Of a stretch of 64,000 nt of DNA, positions 9,473-18,405 are shown piece by piece. The first letter of the stretch is position 1. Every line of letters begins with the position of its first letter. The notes under the pieces are model-generated. The model ran no database searches. It was given only the letters and a program-made list of their open reading frames with translations, and was not told where the DNA came from. Location of the stretch: positions 1 through 64,000 of the forward strand of contig WXFD01000006.1 of NCBI GenBank assembly GCA_009877105.1. Reading direction: 5' to 3'. The position numbers and the translations under genes were made by a program. Origin of the DNA: Bacteroidales bacterium. GTDB lineage: Bacteria; Bacteroidota; Bacteroidia; Bacteroidales; VadinHA17.

Positions 9473-10863
9473 TCCACAAATTCGTGTTCTATGTTTTCGA
9501 GTGTTTTTCCTTTGGTTTCGGGCAATTTTCTCAATATGAACCAAAATCCCAGGACACATATGATCCCGTACAGCCAGAATGTACCTGACGCTTTCATAAA
9601 TTTGTTCAGTATGGGAAATGTATAGGTAAGTATGAAACATGCGCTCCAGAGGGCAAATGTGCATACTGCCATTGCAAATCCCCTGATCCTGTTGGGGAAT
9701 ATTTCAGAAAGGACCACCCAGGTAACCGGGGCAAGCGACATTGCATAGCAGGCAATGGCGGCAACCACCATAATGAGGAGCGGAATGCCCTGGATATGCA
9801 GATAATACATTGTACCGACAGTAGCAAAAATACCTGCCAGTCCTGCAGCTCCCAGGAGCATCAGTGCTTTTCGGCCTGCCTTGTCAACAGTAAACATACC
9901 TACCAGGGTAAAAACAAGATTCACGCTTCCTGTGATCACAATATTGAAAAGTGTATCTGAAACGCTGTATCCGGCATTGGCAAAAATTTCATGTGCATAA
10001 TTGAAAATAACATTAATCCCGCACCATTGCTGGAACACGGCAATAACAACTCCCATGATCAGCAATTTTCTGAATCCCGGGTTTTTAAACAGTTTAAAGT
10101 CAATCCTTTTCTCATCCTGATACAAGGTTGTAAGGATCGACTCCAGTTCTTTTCCTGCATATTCATCGCCCCCGATCCTGTGAAGGATATGAAATACCTT
10201 CATCCTGTTGCATCTGCCCTTTGCCAGGAATCTGGGGCTTTCGGGGATAAACCACATAAGGATGAAAAACAAGCCTGCGGGAACAGCGCAGGCATAGAAC
10301 ATCATCCGCCATCCAAACTGACCGTTCCATGATGTCATTATTTCCAGAACAGTGGCATCAGCCGGAACAGGTCTGGCAATCTTCCAGTTTACATATTGTG
10401 CTGCAAGGATCCCGATGACTATCGTCAGCTGGTTTATTGACACGAACTTTCCCCTCACGTTTGCAGGGGTTATCTCTGCAATATACAAGGGAGATAGTGT
10501 TGAAGCCAGTCCGATTCCTGTTCCTCCCACTATCCTGAAGGTTACAAAACCCGAATAACTGCCTGCAGAACCGGTTCCAAAAGATGCAAGTAAAAACAAC
10601 AGTGCTGATACTATGAGCAGTTTTTTGCGACCGAACAGGTCACTCAGCCAGCCTGACAAGGCTGCGCCGGCAAGACAGCCGGTAATTGCACTGCTCATTG
10701 CCCAGCCCTGAAGGGTAACATTTCCGTCAAGGCCAAAATATGCCTCATAGAATGGCTTTGCCCCTCCTATTACAACCCAGTCATATCCGAAAAGCAGGCC
10801 GCCGAGGGCGGAAATAGCGGTAATAATCAGAAGATATCCCCAATTATATTTTGAATGCATCAT
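9466..10863 (-). CDS. MFS sugar porter
   Basis: 465 residues with 12 predicted membrane segments. Sugar-porter signatures are visible: GGLLFGYDWVVIGGA in helix 1, GWLSDLFGRKK after helix 2, the ESPRFLAKGR motif before the central loop (PESPR), and the DKAGRKALM and PETKGKTLE repeats of the second half. The family imports sugars by proton symport or uniport at the cytoplasmic membrane. It follows the UroD-like gene by 24 bp on the same strand and is probably in one operon with it. The substrate cannot be read from the sequence. Confidence 0.9.
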   Translation of the reverse strand: MMHSKYNWGYLLIITAISALGGLLFGYDWVVIGGAKPFYEAYFGLDGNVTLQGWAMSSAITGCLAGAALSGWLSDLFGRKKLLIVSALLFLLASFGTGSAGSYSGFVTFRIVGGTGIGLASTLSPLYIAEITPANVRGKFVSINQLTIVIGILAAQYVNWKIARPVPADATVLEIMTSWNGQFGWRMMFYACAVPAGLFFILMWFIPESPRFLAKGRCNRMKVFHILHRIGGDEYAGKELESILTTLYQDEKRIDFKLFKNPGFRKLLIMGVVIAVFQQWCGINVIFNYAHEIFANAGYSVSDTLFNIVITGSVNLVFTLVGMFTVDKAGRKALMLLGAAGLAGIFATVGTMYYLHIQGIPLLIMVVAAIACYAMSLAPVTWVVLSEIFPNRIRGFAMAVCTFALWSACFILTYTFPILNKFMKASGTFWLYGIICVLGFWFILRKLPETKGKTLENIEHEFVDQ

Positions 10864-10887
10864 CAGTACGGATTATAATCCGGGCTT

Positions 10888-12144
10888 CTACCGGAGATCC
10901 CTGAGGGTTTCAAGCATTGCCACAACATTTTCAAACGGCACATTTGCCTGGATATTATGTACCGAATTGAAGACAAAACCCCCGTTCTCATTTAATATTC
11001 CGCACTGTCTCCTAACCTGTTCCCTGACCTGCTGAGGTGTTCCGAAAGCGAATGCACCCTGGGTATCAACACCGCCTCCCCAGAAAACGATACGGTTGCC
11101 ATATTTCTTCTTGAGAAGTACCGGATCCATCCCGGCTGCATTTATCTGGACAGGATTAATAATATCAAATCCCGATTCGATGAAAAGCTCCATAAACGAT
11201 TCTACCGCCCCGCATGAGTGCTTGAAGGTTTTCCAGCCAGTATTTCCGTGTATCCAGTCATTGATCTTTCTGTAATAAGGCATCCACACTCTTTTATATG
11301 TCTCAGGCGAGCAGAAGGTTGAATCCTGTGTTCCGAAATCCGTTCCGCATATGAAAACTGCATCAATCCTGTTTCCAATGGCACCGTAAATACGCTTCAG
11401 ATTCTCAACCGCTATATCGGTCTGTCTGTCGAAAATATCCTTAACAAAATCTTCCCTGATCAGTGTGGAAATATACCATTCGCTTACACCCCTGATTCCT
11501 TTTGGATTTTTCAGCTGCATGGCAGGAACGAGGGCGATATCGCCAAGTGCTGTTCCTCCAAGTGATGCAATTATCCCCTTGCCGGAGTTCTCAACTCCTG
11601 CTGCCTGCTGTTTCCAGTAATCAATATCATGTTCTGTAACAAATGAGAATTCTTCAAGATTATCCTCCAGCCGCAGGCTTGAATCGTCAATGGGGCCCTG
11701 CCTTTCCAATGCATCAAAAAAGAATCCCGATTTTGGCATAATCGCACTCGGCCCCGCTGTTGTGTCTCCTTCCGGATACATCAGGATATCACCGTTCTCA
11801 TTAATGGTGTAGTTAAAGCTGCCGGGGAACAATACTTCCTGACCCCATGGGGTTCTGGCCTGTTTCCAGTCCCTGTTGGGAACTCCAAACATATTTTTTT
11901 CACCATAAAGACCGATAACATCGATATCCATCGCTTGTATCAGCTCTTCATCCACCTCACCAAGCATCTGGTATGGCTCTGTGACTTTTACAGGCTTTTT
12001 CGCCAAACCATAATAATCCCGCAGCTTTTCAACTACCCTGACATGAATTCCGGTTACCGCAGTTGATCCAAAATCGACAACAACCCTTTCAGGCTGCTGG
12101 TGGTTAATGGTTTTGAGAAAATTTTGCCTGGATGATTCTCCCAT
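10888..12144 (-). CDS. Uroporphyrinogen decarboxylase-like (URO-D) methyltransferase family protein
   Basis: 418 residues of the URO-D fold, of the branch longer than true HemE and closer to corrinoid methyltransferases such as MtaA. Visible features: an N-terminal RQNFLKTINHQQPERVVVDFG start usual for this branch, the segment FICGTDFGTQDSTFCSPETYKR, and FKHSCGAVESFMELFIESGFD, where HSCG is a likely metal-ligand loop. The heme HemE substrate-binding N-terminus is not present. The partner gene is a sugar porter, which points to catabolism of some imported compound (for instance a methylated one), but that is inference. No cobalamin-binding protein is encoded nearby. Confidence 0.75.
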   Translation of the reverse strand: MGESSRQNFLKTINHQQPERVVVDFGSTAVTGIHVRVVEKLRDYYGLAKKPVKVTEPYQMLGEVDEELIQAMDIDVIGLYGEKNMFGVPNRDWKQARTPWGQEVLFPGSFNYTINENGDILMYPEGDTTAGPSAIMPKSGFFFDALERQGPIDDSSLRLEDNLEEFSFVTEHDIDYWKQQAAGVENSGKGIIASLGGTALGDIALVPAMQLKNPKGIRGVSEWYISTLIREDFVKDIFDRQTDIAVENLKRIYGAIGNRIDAVFICGTDFGTQDSTFCSPETYKRVWMPYYRKINDWIHGNTGWKTFKHSCGAVESFMELFIESGFDIINPVQINAAGMDPVLLKKKYGNRIVFWGGGVDTQGAFAFGTPQQVREQVRRQCGILNENGGFVFNSVHNIQANVPFENVVAMLETLRDLR

Positions 12145-12285
12145 GATATTTCAGGTTTTTGGAAATTACAGGTTATAAAATTAAAAGTTTCCTTCCATTA
12201 TCCTACTGAATAAGGCACTTTACCGATTTGCTGATCCAATATCATGATTTTTTAATAACTTATCATTGATCATAATTCCATCCGG

Positions 12286-12855
12286 ATGGAAGAGTACAAT
12301 GTTCCAAGCCCGTTGACTTTTAATCCCTTGAAACATCATCTTCCTTATATCAGGGATTTTGTCAATTTAAATATCCAGCTTACCGCAGAGCAGGGGTGGA
12401 ATCCTTCCGAAGTCCGTAAAATGCTGAGGCATCTTGGAACATCGGTGATGGACGTTTATAACGGACCCCTTCATCTCAGCCAGATATTTGCTGAAATCCT
12501 CGATTATCTCGAAGTCAGGAAGCTGCTTTCAGGAAATTCGTTTGCATCATGGGCAGGAACCGGTTTTTCCAGTTTCAGGATTATTTCCCTGACCGACAAA
12601 TCCGACTGGATATTAAAATATAATGACAATGAAAAAAGATATGTCCATATTTTTCCGGCAAAGAAAAGTCCGCATACCTTCAGGATCAAGTCCAATACAC
12701 TTAAATCAGCCATTCTGTACCTGATAATGGAAGGGAAGGATTATGTGACCAGGGATGACCTGAACAGGGCCAGGGCGATCACAGGTTTACCGCCCGTGAA
12801 AAATGTTGAAGAAACCCGGGCCGTGATGGAAATGATCGATATTCTCCGTATTTGA
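12286..12855 (+). CDS. Conserved protein of unknown function
   Basis: A soluble, 189-residue protein with good codon pattern and no signal peptide or membrane segment. It starts MEEYNVPSPLTFNPLKHHLPYIRDF and holds a basic mixed alpha/beta middle (KYVHIF/PAKKSPHTFRIKSN) and a helical end. I do not recognise a domain with certainty; proteins of this look occur singly in Bacteroidales genomes. It is divergent from the URO-D gene with 141 bp between them and no nearby partner. The start at 12286 is the first ATG of the frame. Confidence 0.55.
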   Translation: MEEYNVPSPLTFNPLKHHLPYIRDFVNLNIQLTAEQGWNPSEVRKMLRHLGTSVMDVYNGPLHLSQIFAEILDYLEVRKLLSGNSFASWAGTGFSSFRIISLTDKSDWILKYNDNEKRYVHIFPAKKSPHTFRIKSNTLKSAILYLIMEGKDYVTRDDLNRARAITGLPPVKNVEETRAVMEMIDILRI

Positions 12856-13389
12856 TTCCTTCCGGTCAGATTATCCTTCCTCTATGCCGTATCATAAACA
12901 CCCGGAGTTGGGATCCCCTTTTAGCCTTTGTTGACTATTGAGCCACGTTCATCAATGATAAACCGATGATTATCAAATTAATTTGCGTAGATCTGACTCG
13001 AATGTTAAATTTGATAAGAATGAATTAATAAAAGTGCAAAAACCTTTTTAGTTAATGATGAAGCCAGCGTCCCGGTAATCTCAGTCGCAATTCTACTCCA
13101 ATAGAAAAATGAATTTTTAAGGATGCTGGCTTTTCAAATGAAATAAAAGACAATTGAAGCATTATTATGTACGGGAAAATCAAGCAGAAACCTTCTCAGG
13201 CTTAACGCCTGTCGTCAGATTGCTCTTTTTGTTTTTAATTGTCGGAGGGAGGTGGCATCTTGCCGCCTCTCTTTTTTCATCGGAACAGGCTCACCCGACC
13301 CGGTAAAATTCAATCAGCCGGGTTTTTTATGATGCCTGGTTAATCCTGAAACCTGGTCCGTTTAACGGTCCGGACCCCAATCAGGTAAG
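12856..13389. other. Gene-free region with hairpins; possible small RNA locus
   Basis: No ORF of note on either strand. It contains an inverted repeat AAGCCAGCGTCC / GGATGCTGGCTT (13061-13072 with 13121-13132, one G-T pair), a short hairpin CAGGC-TTAAC-GCCTG (13197-13211) and an intrinsic terminator at 13249-13277. A plus-strand transcript that starts before 13061 and ends at 13277 would be about 220-250 nt. This is the layout of a structured non-coding RNA, but I cannot assign a family. Confidence 0.35.
13249..13277 (+). terminator. Intrinsic terminator, plus strand
   Basis: A 9-bp stem GAGGTGGCA / TGCCGCCTC (one G-T pair, loop TCT) is followed by TCTTTTTT. No protein gene precedes it within 390 bp, so it probably ends an untranslated transcript. 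Confidence 0.6.
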
Positions 13390-13563
13390 CTACTCAACCA
13401 CCAGAATTTTTTTGTCTTCATAGACACATAAATAAAAGCCGCGGGATTTGACTTCTATTTCCGCAATTGTTCTTTGCAGTTTTTTCCAGTGGCCCAATTC
13501 TGACAGGTGCAGTAAAAAATGATAGTCAGCGGGTAGTTGCAGCTTTTTCTTTACACGCTTCAT
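13390..13563 (-). CDS. Small basic protein, 57 residues, unknown
   Basis: An ATG at 13563 opens a frame of 57 codons ending in TAG at 13390. The N-terminus is strongly basic (MKRVKKKLQLPADYHFLLHL), followed by an amphipathic helix SELGHWKKLQRTIAEIEVKS and a strand-rich end RGFYLCVYEDKKILVVE. The reading is dense in residues usual for folded proteins and avoids runs of rare residues. I know no family. It sits alone between the possible small RNA and the tRNA-Arg repeat array. It could be a small regulatory protein or the end of a mobile-element gene; chance cannot be ruled out. Confidence 0.5.
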   Translation of the reverse strand: MKRVKKKLQLPADYHFLLHLSELGHWKKLQRTIAEIEVKSRGFYLCVYEDKKILVVE

Positions 13564-13752
13564 TTTATACGCTTATGAGTGAACTGAAACAACCATACAA
13601 TAATAAAATCTAATTAAGTTAATTGACTCGTCGGCAAAATGTTTTATGAACCATAAGGAAAAACTTATGAACAATTTAACCGCGCGGATTTTAGGGTCCG
13701 GAATTGCATAAACCTTTAAACTGGCAGCAATTATGGATCCCCTGCCATTTGA
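13564..13752. other. Short gene-free spacer before the tRNA-tail array
   Basis: AT-rich DNA without hairpins of note. A minus-strand ORF across 13573-13779 begins inside the repeat array and has a composition unlike a real protein; it is not called. Confidence 0.5.
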
Positions 13753-14251
13753 CACGGGCAAGCGCTGAAGCTCGCTCACGGTGTTCGCCCGGTTCGAACG
13801 CCGCTACCCTGAGCGTTCTCGTCGCTCCTGCATGGTGGATGCAATAAATAACAACGGCTGCATAAAACCGATGATTTTACACAGCCGCAGGTGGCAGTGA
13901 TCCCGGAGCGATTGTTCGCTACTCACGGGCAAGCGCTGAAGCCCGCTCACGAGCTCGCTCACGGTGTTCGCTCGGTTCGAACGCCGCTACCCTGAGCGTT
14001 CTCGTCGCTCCTGAATGGTGGATGCGATAAACAACAACGGCTGCATAAAACCGATGATTTTACACAGCCGCCGGTGGCAGTGATCCCGGAGCGACTGTTC
14101 GCTACCCACGGGCAAGCGCTGAAGCTCGCTCACGGTGTTCGCTCGATTCGAACGCCGCCTCCCTCCGCGTTCTCGTCGCTCCTGCATGGTGGATGCGATA
14201 AACAACAACGGCTGCATAAAACCGATGATTTTACACAGCCGCAGGTGGCAG
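13753..14251. repeat. Tandem cassettes of tRNA-Arg tail plus terminator (three units)
   Basis: Three units begin with CACGGGCAAGCGCTGAAG at 13753, 13924 and 14107 (periods 171 and 183 bp; the middle unit has 12 extra bases). Each holds, on the minus strand, the terminator-like hairpin CGGCTG...CAGCCG (13855-13887, 14038-14070, 14209-14241). The first two are preceded on that strand by about 20 bp of the tRNA-Arg 3' end (TCGCTCCGGGATCACTGCCAC at about 13892-13912 and 14074-14094); the third is preceded by the real tRNA. Each unit also carries a T-arm-like sequence GAGCGTTCTCGTCGCTCC (or a variant) in the opposite orientation, able to pair with the tail fragment. No protein coding. Confidence 0.85.
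14201..14241 (-). terminator. Rho-independent terminator of tRNA-Arg
   Basis: On the minus strand the stem CGGCTGTGTAAAA / TTTTATGCAGCCG (13 pairs, two of them G-T, loop TCATCGG) is followed by TTGTTGTT. It begins 11 bases after the tRNA. Two near-identical copies lie further downstream in the array. Confidence 0.75.
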
Positions 14252-14324
14252 TGATCCCGGAGCGACTCGAACGCTCAACCAACAGAACCGGAATCTGTCA
14301 TTCTATCCATTGAACTACGGGACC
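14252..14324 (-). tRNA. tRNA-Arg (anticodon CCG)
   Basis: 73 nt. Acceptor GGTCCCG pairs with CGGGATC (one G-T), then T8-A9, a D arm GTTC...GAAT, anticodon stem ACAGA/TCTGT around the loop TTCCGGT with CCG at 34-36, a short variable loop, the T arm GAGCG-TTCGAGT-CGCTC, and discriminator A. CCA is not encoded. It reads CGG codons for arginine. The array of partial copies of its 3' end lies directly downstream. Confidence 0.95.
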
Positions 14325-14424
14325 TGATATTTTACGGCAAAAATAAAAGCTATGGACGGGTTTTACAACTATTTGTCAAAGATTTCCTATTTTCGCAGGC
14401 TGTAGAAATTAGGATTAAATACGG

Positions 14425-14448
14425 ATGACCGGCGCCGGCGCCGGTCAT
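14425..14448. promoter_or_regulatory. Perfect 24-bp GC-rich palindrome in the leuS leader
   Basis: The 24 bases from ATGACCGGCGCC to GGCGCCGGTCAT are exactly self-complementary and far more GC-rich than the AT-rich DNA around them. The palindrome ends 36 bp before the leuS ATG at 14485 and sits 100 bp from the divergent tRNA-Arg. It may be a protein-binding site or an RNA hairpin in the leuS leader. No T run follows, so it is not a terminator. Confidence 0.6.
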
Positions 14449-14484
14449 GGGTCAGATAAATTGCGAACGATACCTGTTAATAGA

Positions 14485-17145
14485 ATGGAATACAATTTTA
14501 AACAGATTGAAAAAAAATGGCAGCAGTATTGGGAGGAAAACAAAACCTTCAAAACTCCTGAAGACCTTAGCAACCCAAGGAAATGCTATGTCCTCGACAT
14601 GTTTCCCTATCCGTCGGGAGCAGGACTGCATGTCGGACATCCGGAAGGTTACACTGCGACTGATATTTACGCCAGGTACAAAAGGATGAAAGGTTTTAAT
14701 GTACTGCATCCAATGGGATGGGATGCATTCGGTCTGCCGGCGGAACAGTACGCAATTGAGACGGGCACCCATCCTGCAGTTACGACCAGGAAAAACTGTG
14801 ACACTTTCAGGCGGCAGATAAAGGGATTAGGACTGAGTTATGACTGGGACAAAGAAATCAACACAACCGACCCTAAATATTACAAATGGACCCAGTGGAT
14901 ATTTATCCGGCTTTATAATACCTGGTTCGATGAAGTCCTGCAGAAAGGCAGGCATATCTCAGAATTGACAATACCCGAAGATATTCTTTCATCGGGTAAA
15001 GAAGCGGTAAGAAAGTATACAGATTCAAAACGGCTTGCTTATTATGCTGACGCCCTGGTATGGTGGTGCCCTGACTGCCGTATTGTCTGTTCCAACGAGG
15101 AAGTGTTAAATGACGGCTCACATGAGAAATGCGGAAACATCGTTGAAAAAAAGAATCTTAAGCAGTGGATGCTGAGGATTCCCCTTTATGCTGAAAGACT
15201 CCTTAAGGGTATCGATAATCTTGACTGGCCCGAAGGAATTAAGGAAATGCAGAGAAACTGGATCGGCAGGTCAACTGGAGCTGAAGTCGACTTTAAAATT
15301 GAGGGAATGGAGGAGACCCTGACAGTATTCACAACGCGTCCGGATACTTTGTTCGGGGCCACATATATGGTTATTGCTCCCGAACATGTTCTGGTACCCG
15401 CTATTACCATGCCCGGGTATAAAGAATCCGTAAACGAGTATATCAGGGTTGCAAACCTCAAATCGGAGCTTGACAGGACAGATCTGGCAAAAGAAAAGAC
15501 CGGAGTTTTTACAGGCAGATATGCAATCAATCCCGTGAACGGGAAAAGGATACCGATATGGATAGCTGATTATGTTCTCACAGGTTACGGAACCGGGGCC
15601 ATAATGGCTGTTCCTGCCCATGATACAAGGGATTTTGAATTTGCGCGCAAATTTGGGCTGCCCATAGTTTGTATCCAGGAGCCCGATGTTGAAGACCGCG
15701 CCAGGAGGGACCGGATCATAAATGGCGATGAATGCTGGACCGAAGATGGAAGCTACATCAATTCATCTGATCTGTCAACCGGGATTGACATCAACGGATT
15801 GAACAAGGAGGCAGGCATTGCACGGATCATCGGATGGCTCGAATCAAAAGGCCTGGGAAAGGCAAAGGTCAATTATAAGGTTCGCGACTGGCTGTTCAGC
15901 CGCCAGAGATATTGGGGGGAGCCGTTCCCTGTAATTCACTGGGAAGACGGTGAAATAAGCATACTCGATGAAAAGGATCTTCCCCTTGAGCTACCCGAAA
16001 TGGAGAAATTTCAGCCCGGGGAAACGGGGGAATCGCCCCTTTCGAATGCGGTCGACTGGCTTGAAGTAACGGATCAGAACGGCCGCAGGGGCAGAAGGGA
16101 GACAAACACAATGCCTCAATGGGCAGGGTCGTGCTGGTATTATCTGCGTTTCATCGATCCCGACAACGATGAACAGATCTTCGACAGTGAAAAGGAAAAA
16201 TACTGGATGCCTGTCGATCTTTATATCGGCGGCGCCGAGCATGCTGTTCTCCATCTGCTCTACAGCCGGTTTTGGCACAAGGTGCTGTATGACCTTGAAA
16301 TAGTATCCACTGACGAGCCCTATACCAGGCTGTTCAACCAGGGTATGATCCTGGCCTTTGCCTATGAAAATGAGGCCGGCGCCAAGATACCGGCCGATCA
16401 GATTGAAGAAAGGGACGGCAGATTCTACAATGGCGAAAACGGAACCGAAGTGCGGCAGATAGTTGCCAAGATGTCAAAATCGCTCAAGAACGTGGTCAAC
16501 CCCGAAGATGTTACCATGAGGTATGGGGCCGATTCCCTGCGGCTCTATGAAATGTTCATGGGTCCGCTTGACGTGATGAAACCATGGGACGACCGGAATG
16601 TCAAAGGGGTGTTCAACTTCCTGGTCAGAACCTTCAGATTTTTTTCAAATGATGCCAACATTTCCGGGGGGCCGGAAGATGTTGAAATCCTGAAAGGACT
16701 TCATAAGACAATCAGGAAAGTTGAGGAAGATATAGGAACCCTGAAATTCAATACTGCAATATCAGAAATGATGATATTCCTTAATCTTGTTTACAAGAAA
16801 GGAAAAGTGACAAGGGAAACAGCCCGCAGCTTTATTCTGATACTTTCACCCTTTGCTCCCCACCTTGGAGAGGAACTCTGGCAGCTGCTCGGCCATGAAT
16901 CAACCCTTGCATATGAATCCTGGCCGGGTGTGAATGAAGAATACCTGAAGGCCGACATAGTGGAATATCCGGTTTCATTCAACGGGAAAATGAGGTTTAA
17001 AATTGAGGTGCCTGCCAATCTTGACAGAGATGAGATAGCAAGAAAGGTCCTTGCAGATGAAAGAGCCGGGAAATGGCTGGCAGATAAATCCGTTAAGAAT
17101 GTGATTGTGGTACCTGACAAAATAGTTAATGTTGTAACCAGATAG
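14485..17145 (+). CDS. leuS: Leucyl-tRNA synthetase
   Basis: 886 residues from the ATG at 14485 ([16 protein letters not shown], the usual beginning of the family). The frame is open to 14425, but the extra 20 codons are encoded by the palindrome and are not protein-like. Class Ia signatures: HVGH at residues 49-52 (HIGH motif) after PYPSGAGL, the CP1 editing domain in the 220-430 region ([12 protein letters not shown]; ending [14 protein letters not shown]), the segment [13 protein letters not shown], and KMSKS at 662-666. It charges tRNA-Leu in the cytoplasm. The M23 gene follows after 17 bp. Length is normal for the family. Confidence 0.97.
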   Translation: MEYNFKQIEKKWQQYWEENKTFKTPEDLSNPRKCYVLDMFPYPSGAGLHVGHPEGYTATDIYARYKRMKGFNVLHPMGWDAFGLPAEQYAIETGTHPAVTTRKNCDTFRRQIKGLGLSYDWDKEINTTDPKYYKWTQWIFIRLYNTWFDEVLQKGRHISELTIPEDILSSGKEAVRKYTDSKRLAYYADALVWWCPDCRIVCSNEEVLNDGSHEKCGNIVEKKNLKQWMLRIPLYAERLLKGIDNLDWPEGIKEMQRNWIGRSTGAEVDFKIEGMEETLTVFTTRPDTLFGATYMVIAPEHVLVPAITMPGYKESVNEYIRVANLKSELDRTDLAKEKTGVFTGRYAINPVNGKRIPIWIADYVLTGYGTGAIMAVPAHDTRDFEFARKFGLPIVCIQEPDVEDRARRDRIINGDECWTEDGSYINSSDLSTGIDINGLNKEAGIARIIGWLESKGLGKAKVNYKVRDWLFSRQRYWGEPFPVIHWEDGEISILDEKDLPLELPEMEKFQPGETGESPLSNAVDWLEVTDQNGRRGRRETNTMPQWAGSCWYYLRFIDPDNDEQIFDSEKEKYWMPVDLYIGGAEHAVLHLLYSRFWHKVLYDLEIVSTDEPYTRLFNQGMILAFAYENEAGAKIPADQIEERDGRFYNGENGTEVRQIVAKMSKSLKNVVNPEDVTMRYGADSLRLYEMFMGPLDVMKPWDDRNVKGVFNFLVRTFRFFSNDANISGGPEDVEILKGLHKTIRKVEEDIGTLKFNTAISEMMIFLNLVYKKGKVTRETARSFILILSPFAPHLGEELWQLLGHESTLAYESWPGVNEEYLKADIVEYPVSFNGKMRFKIEVPANLDRDEIARKVLADERAGKWLADKSVKNVIVVPDKIVNVVTR

Positions 17146-17162
17146 CCGGTTCTCATCTTATT

Positions 17163-18401
17163 ATGGCGAACAGGATACTAAGTATTGTTTTTTTTATTGT
17201 TATTTTATTCACAGCAGCCTGCAGGCCGCCCTCAACAACAGGTGATTGCAGCCCGGATGCATCATACGACACTGCTTCTGCCGGGAGTCCGGCAGATATC
17301 CCGTTGATGTACGGAATCCCCATAGATTCATTTGATCTTGTTTCGGGAGAAATAAAGCGTAACGGATTTCTTTCCACCCTCCTTCCCAAATATGGAATTA
17401 CCATTCAGGAACTTGAAATGGTTCTGAAAAATTCCGCTGATGTTTTCGATGTCAGAAAAATAAGGTTTGGCAGCAATTACACGCTTTTCTGCGACAGGGA
17501 CAGCAATGCCCGGGCCCGGTACATGGTTTATGAACATGATCCCACAACTTGCTATATTTTCAGCTTCCGTGACTCGCTCAATATAACCCGGTACAGGAAG
17601 GAAATAAATAAAGAGATCAGGTTTTCCACTCTTACAATCGAGACCTCATTATGGGATGCAATGCTGAAAAACGGGCTGCATCCGTCATTGGTTACCGGAT
17701 TATCTGAAATATATGCCTGGAGTATTGATTTCTTCGGATTACAGAAGGGGGATACTTTCAGGGTGATTTATGAAGAAATGTTTATTGACGGGAAATCACT
17801 TGGTACGGGGAGGATATTTGGCGCAAGCTTTTCAGGCTACGGTACCTCTGTGTATGCTATACCTTTCGAGCAGGGAGGCCGGGAGGGTTTTTTCGACGCC
17901 GACGGCAACAGTCTCCGCAAAGCTTTTCTCAAGGCACCCCTTCAGTTTTCCAGGGTCACTTCCCGCTTTTCATCGAGCCGTCTCCATCCTATTCTCAGGA
18001 TCCGCAGACCCCATTATGGTGTCGATTATGCTGCTCCCGTGGGAACTCCGGTCCATGCTGTTGGCGACGGTCGTGTGACTAGGGCAAGCCATGAAGGAGG
18101 TTCCGGGAAAATGATAAGTATTGTTCACAACAGTGTATATTCGACCTCATATCTTCATCTCAGCCGTTTTGCAAGCGGAATCGCACCCGGAGTATATGTT
18201 AAGCAGGGTGATATAATAGGATACGTAGGGAGCACGGGGCTTTCCACGGGGCCCCATCTCGATTTCAGATTTTACAAGAATGGATCTCCGGTCGATCCGC
18301 TCCGGGTTGAGGCCCCACCTGTAGAGCCTGTAGCCGATTCCAACAGGATCAGGTTTGACAGGCAGAAATCAGTTGTTGTCAGTCTGCTTGAATCCTTCTG
18401 A
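17163..18401 (+). CDS. M23 family peptidoglycan peptidase-like protein with altered zinc motif
   Basis: 412 residues. The N-terminus is a lipoprotein-like signal (hydrophobic FFIVILFTAAC, with Cys at residue 20, though Thr at -3 is not ideal). Residues about 65-255 form the two helper domains seen in long M23 proteins of Bacteroidota; the LytM domain spans about 260-390 (RFSSSRLHPILRIRRPHYGVDYAAPVGTPV). H284 and D288 match the HxxxD zinc ligands; the later HxH motif reads H365-L-D367, so the usual second His is Asp. The protein may use Asp as ligand or be a non-catalytic activator type. It is in line with leuS (17 bp gap) and convergent with purN. Confidence 0.85.
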   Translation: MANRILSIVFFIVILFTAACRPPSTTGDCSPDASYDTASAGSPADIPLMYGIPIDSFDLVSGEIKRNGFLSTLLPKYGITIQELEMVLKNSADVFDVRKIRFGSNYTLFCDRDSNARARYMVYEHDPTTCYIFSFRDSLNITRYRKEINKEIRFSTLTIETSLWDAMLKNGLHPSLVTGLSEIYAWSIDFFGLQKGDTFRVIYEEMFIDGKSLGTGRIFGASFSGYGTSVYAIPFEQGGREGFFDADGNSLRKAFLKAPLQFSRVTSRFSSSRLHPILRIRRPHYGVDYAAPVGTPVHAVGDGRVTRASHEGGSGKMISIVHNSVYSTSYLHLSRFASGIAPGVYVKQGDIIGYVGSTGLSTGPHLDFRFYKNGSPVDPLRVEAPPVEPVADSNRIRFDRQKSVVVSLLESF

Positions 18402-18405
18402 AGCC

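Noticed and set aside
13753..14251. CRISPR array
   Set aside because: Periods of 171-183 bp, whole units conserved rather than short repeats with unique spacers, and no cas genes nearby.
13573..14313. ORFs of 68-79 codons across the tRNA-Arg array
   Set aside because: They are readings through repeated tRNA tails and terminators; the same peptide phrases recur only because the DNA is repeated.
13564..14324. Integrated prophage or genomic island at tRNA-Arg
   Set aside because: No integrase or phage gene is present; only tail copies remain, so an island can at most be a past event.
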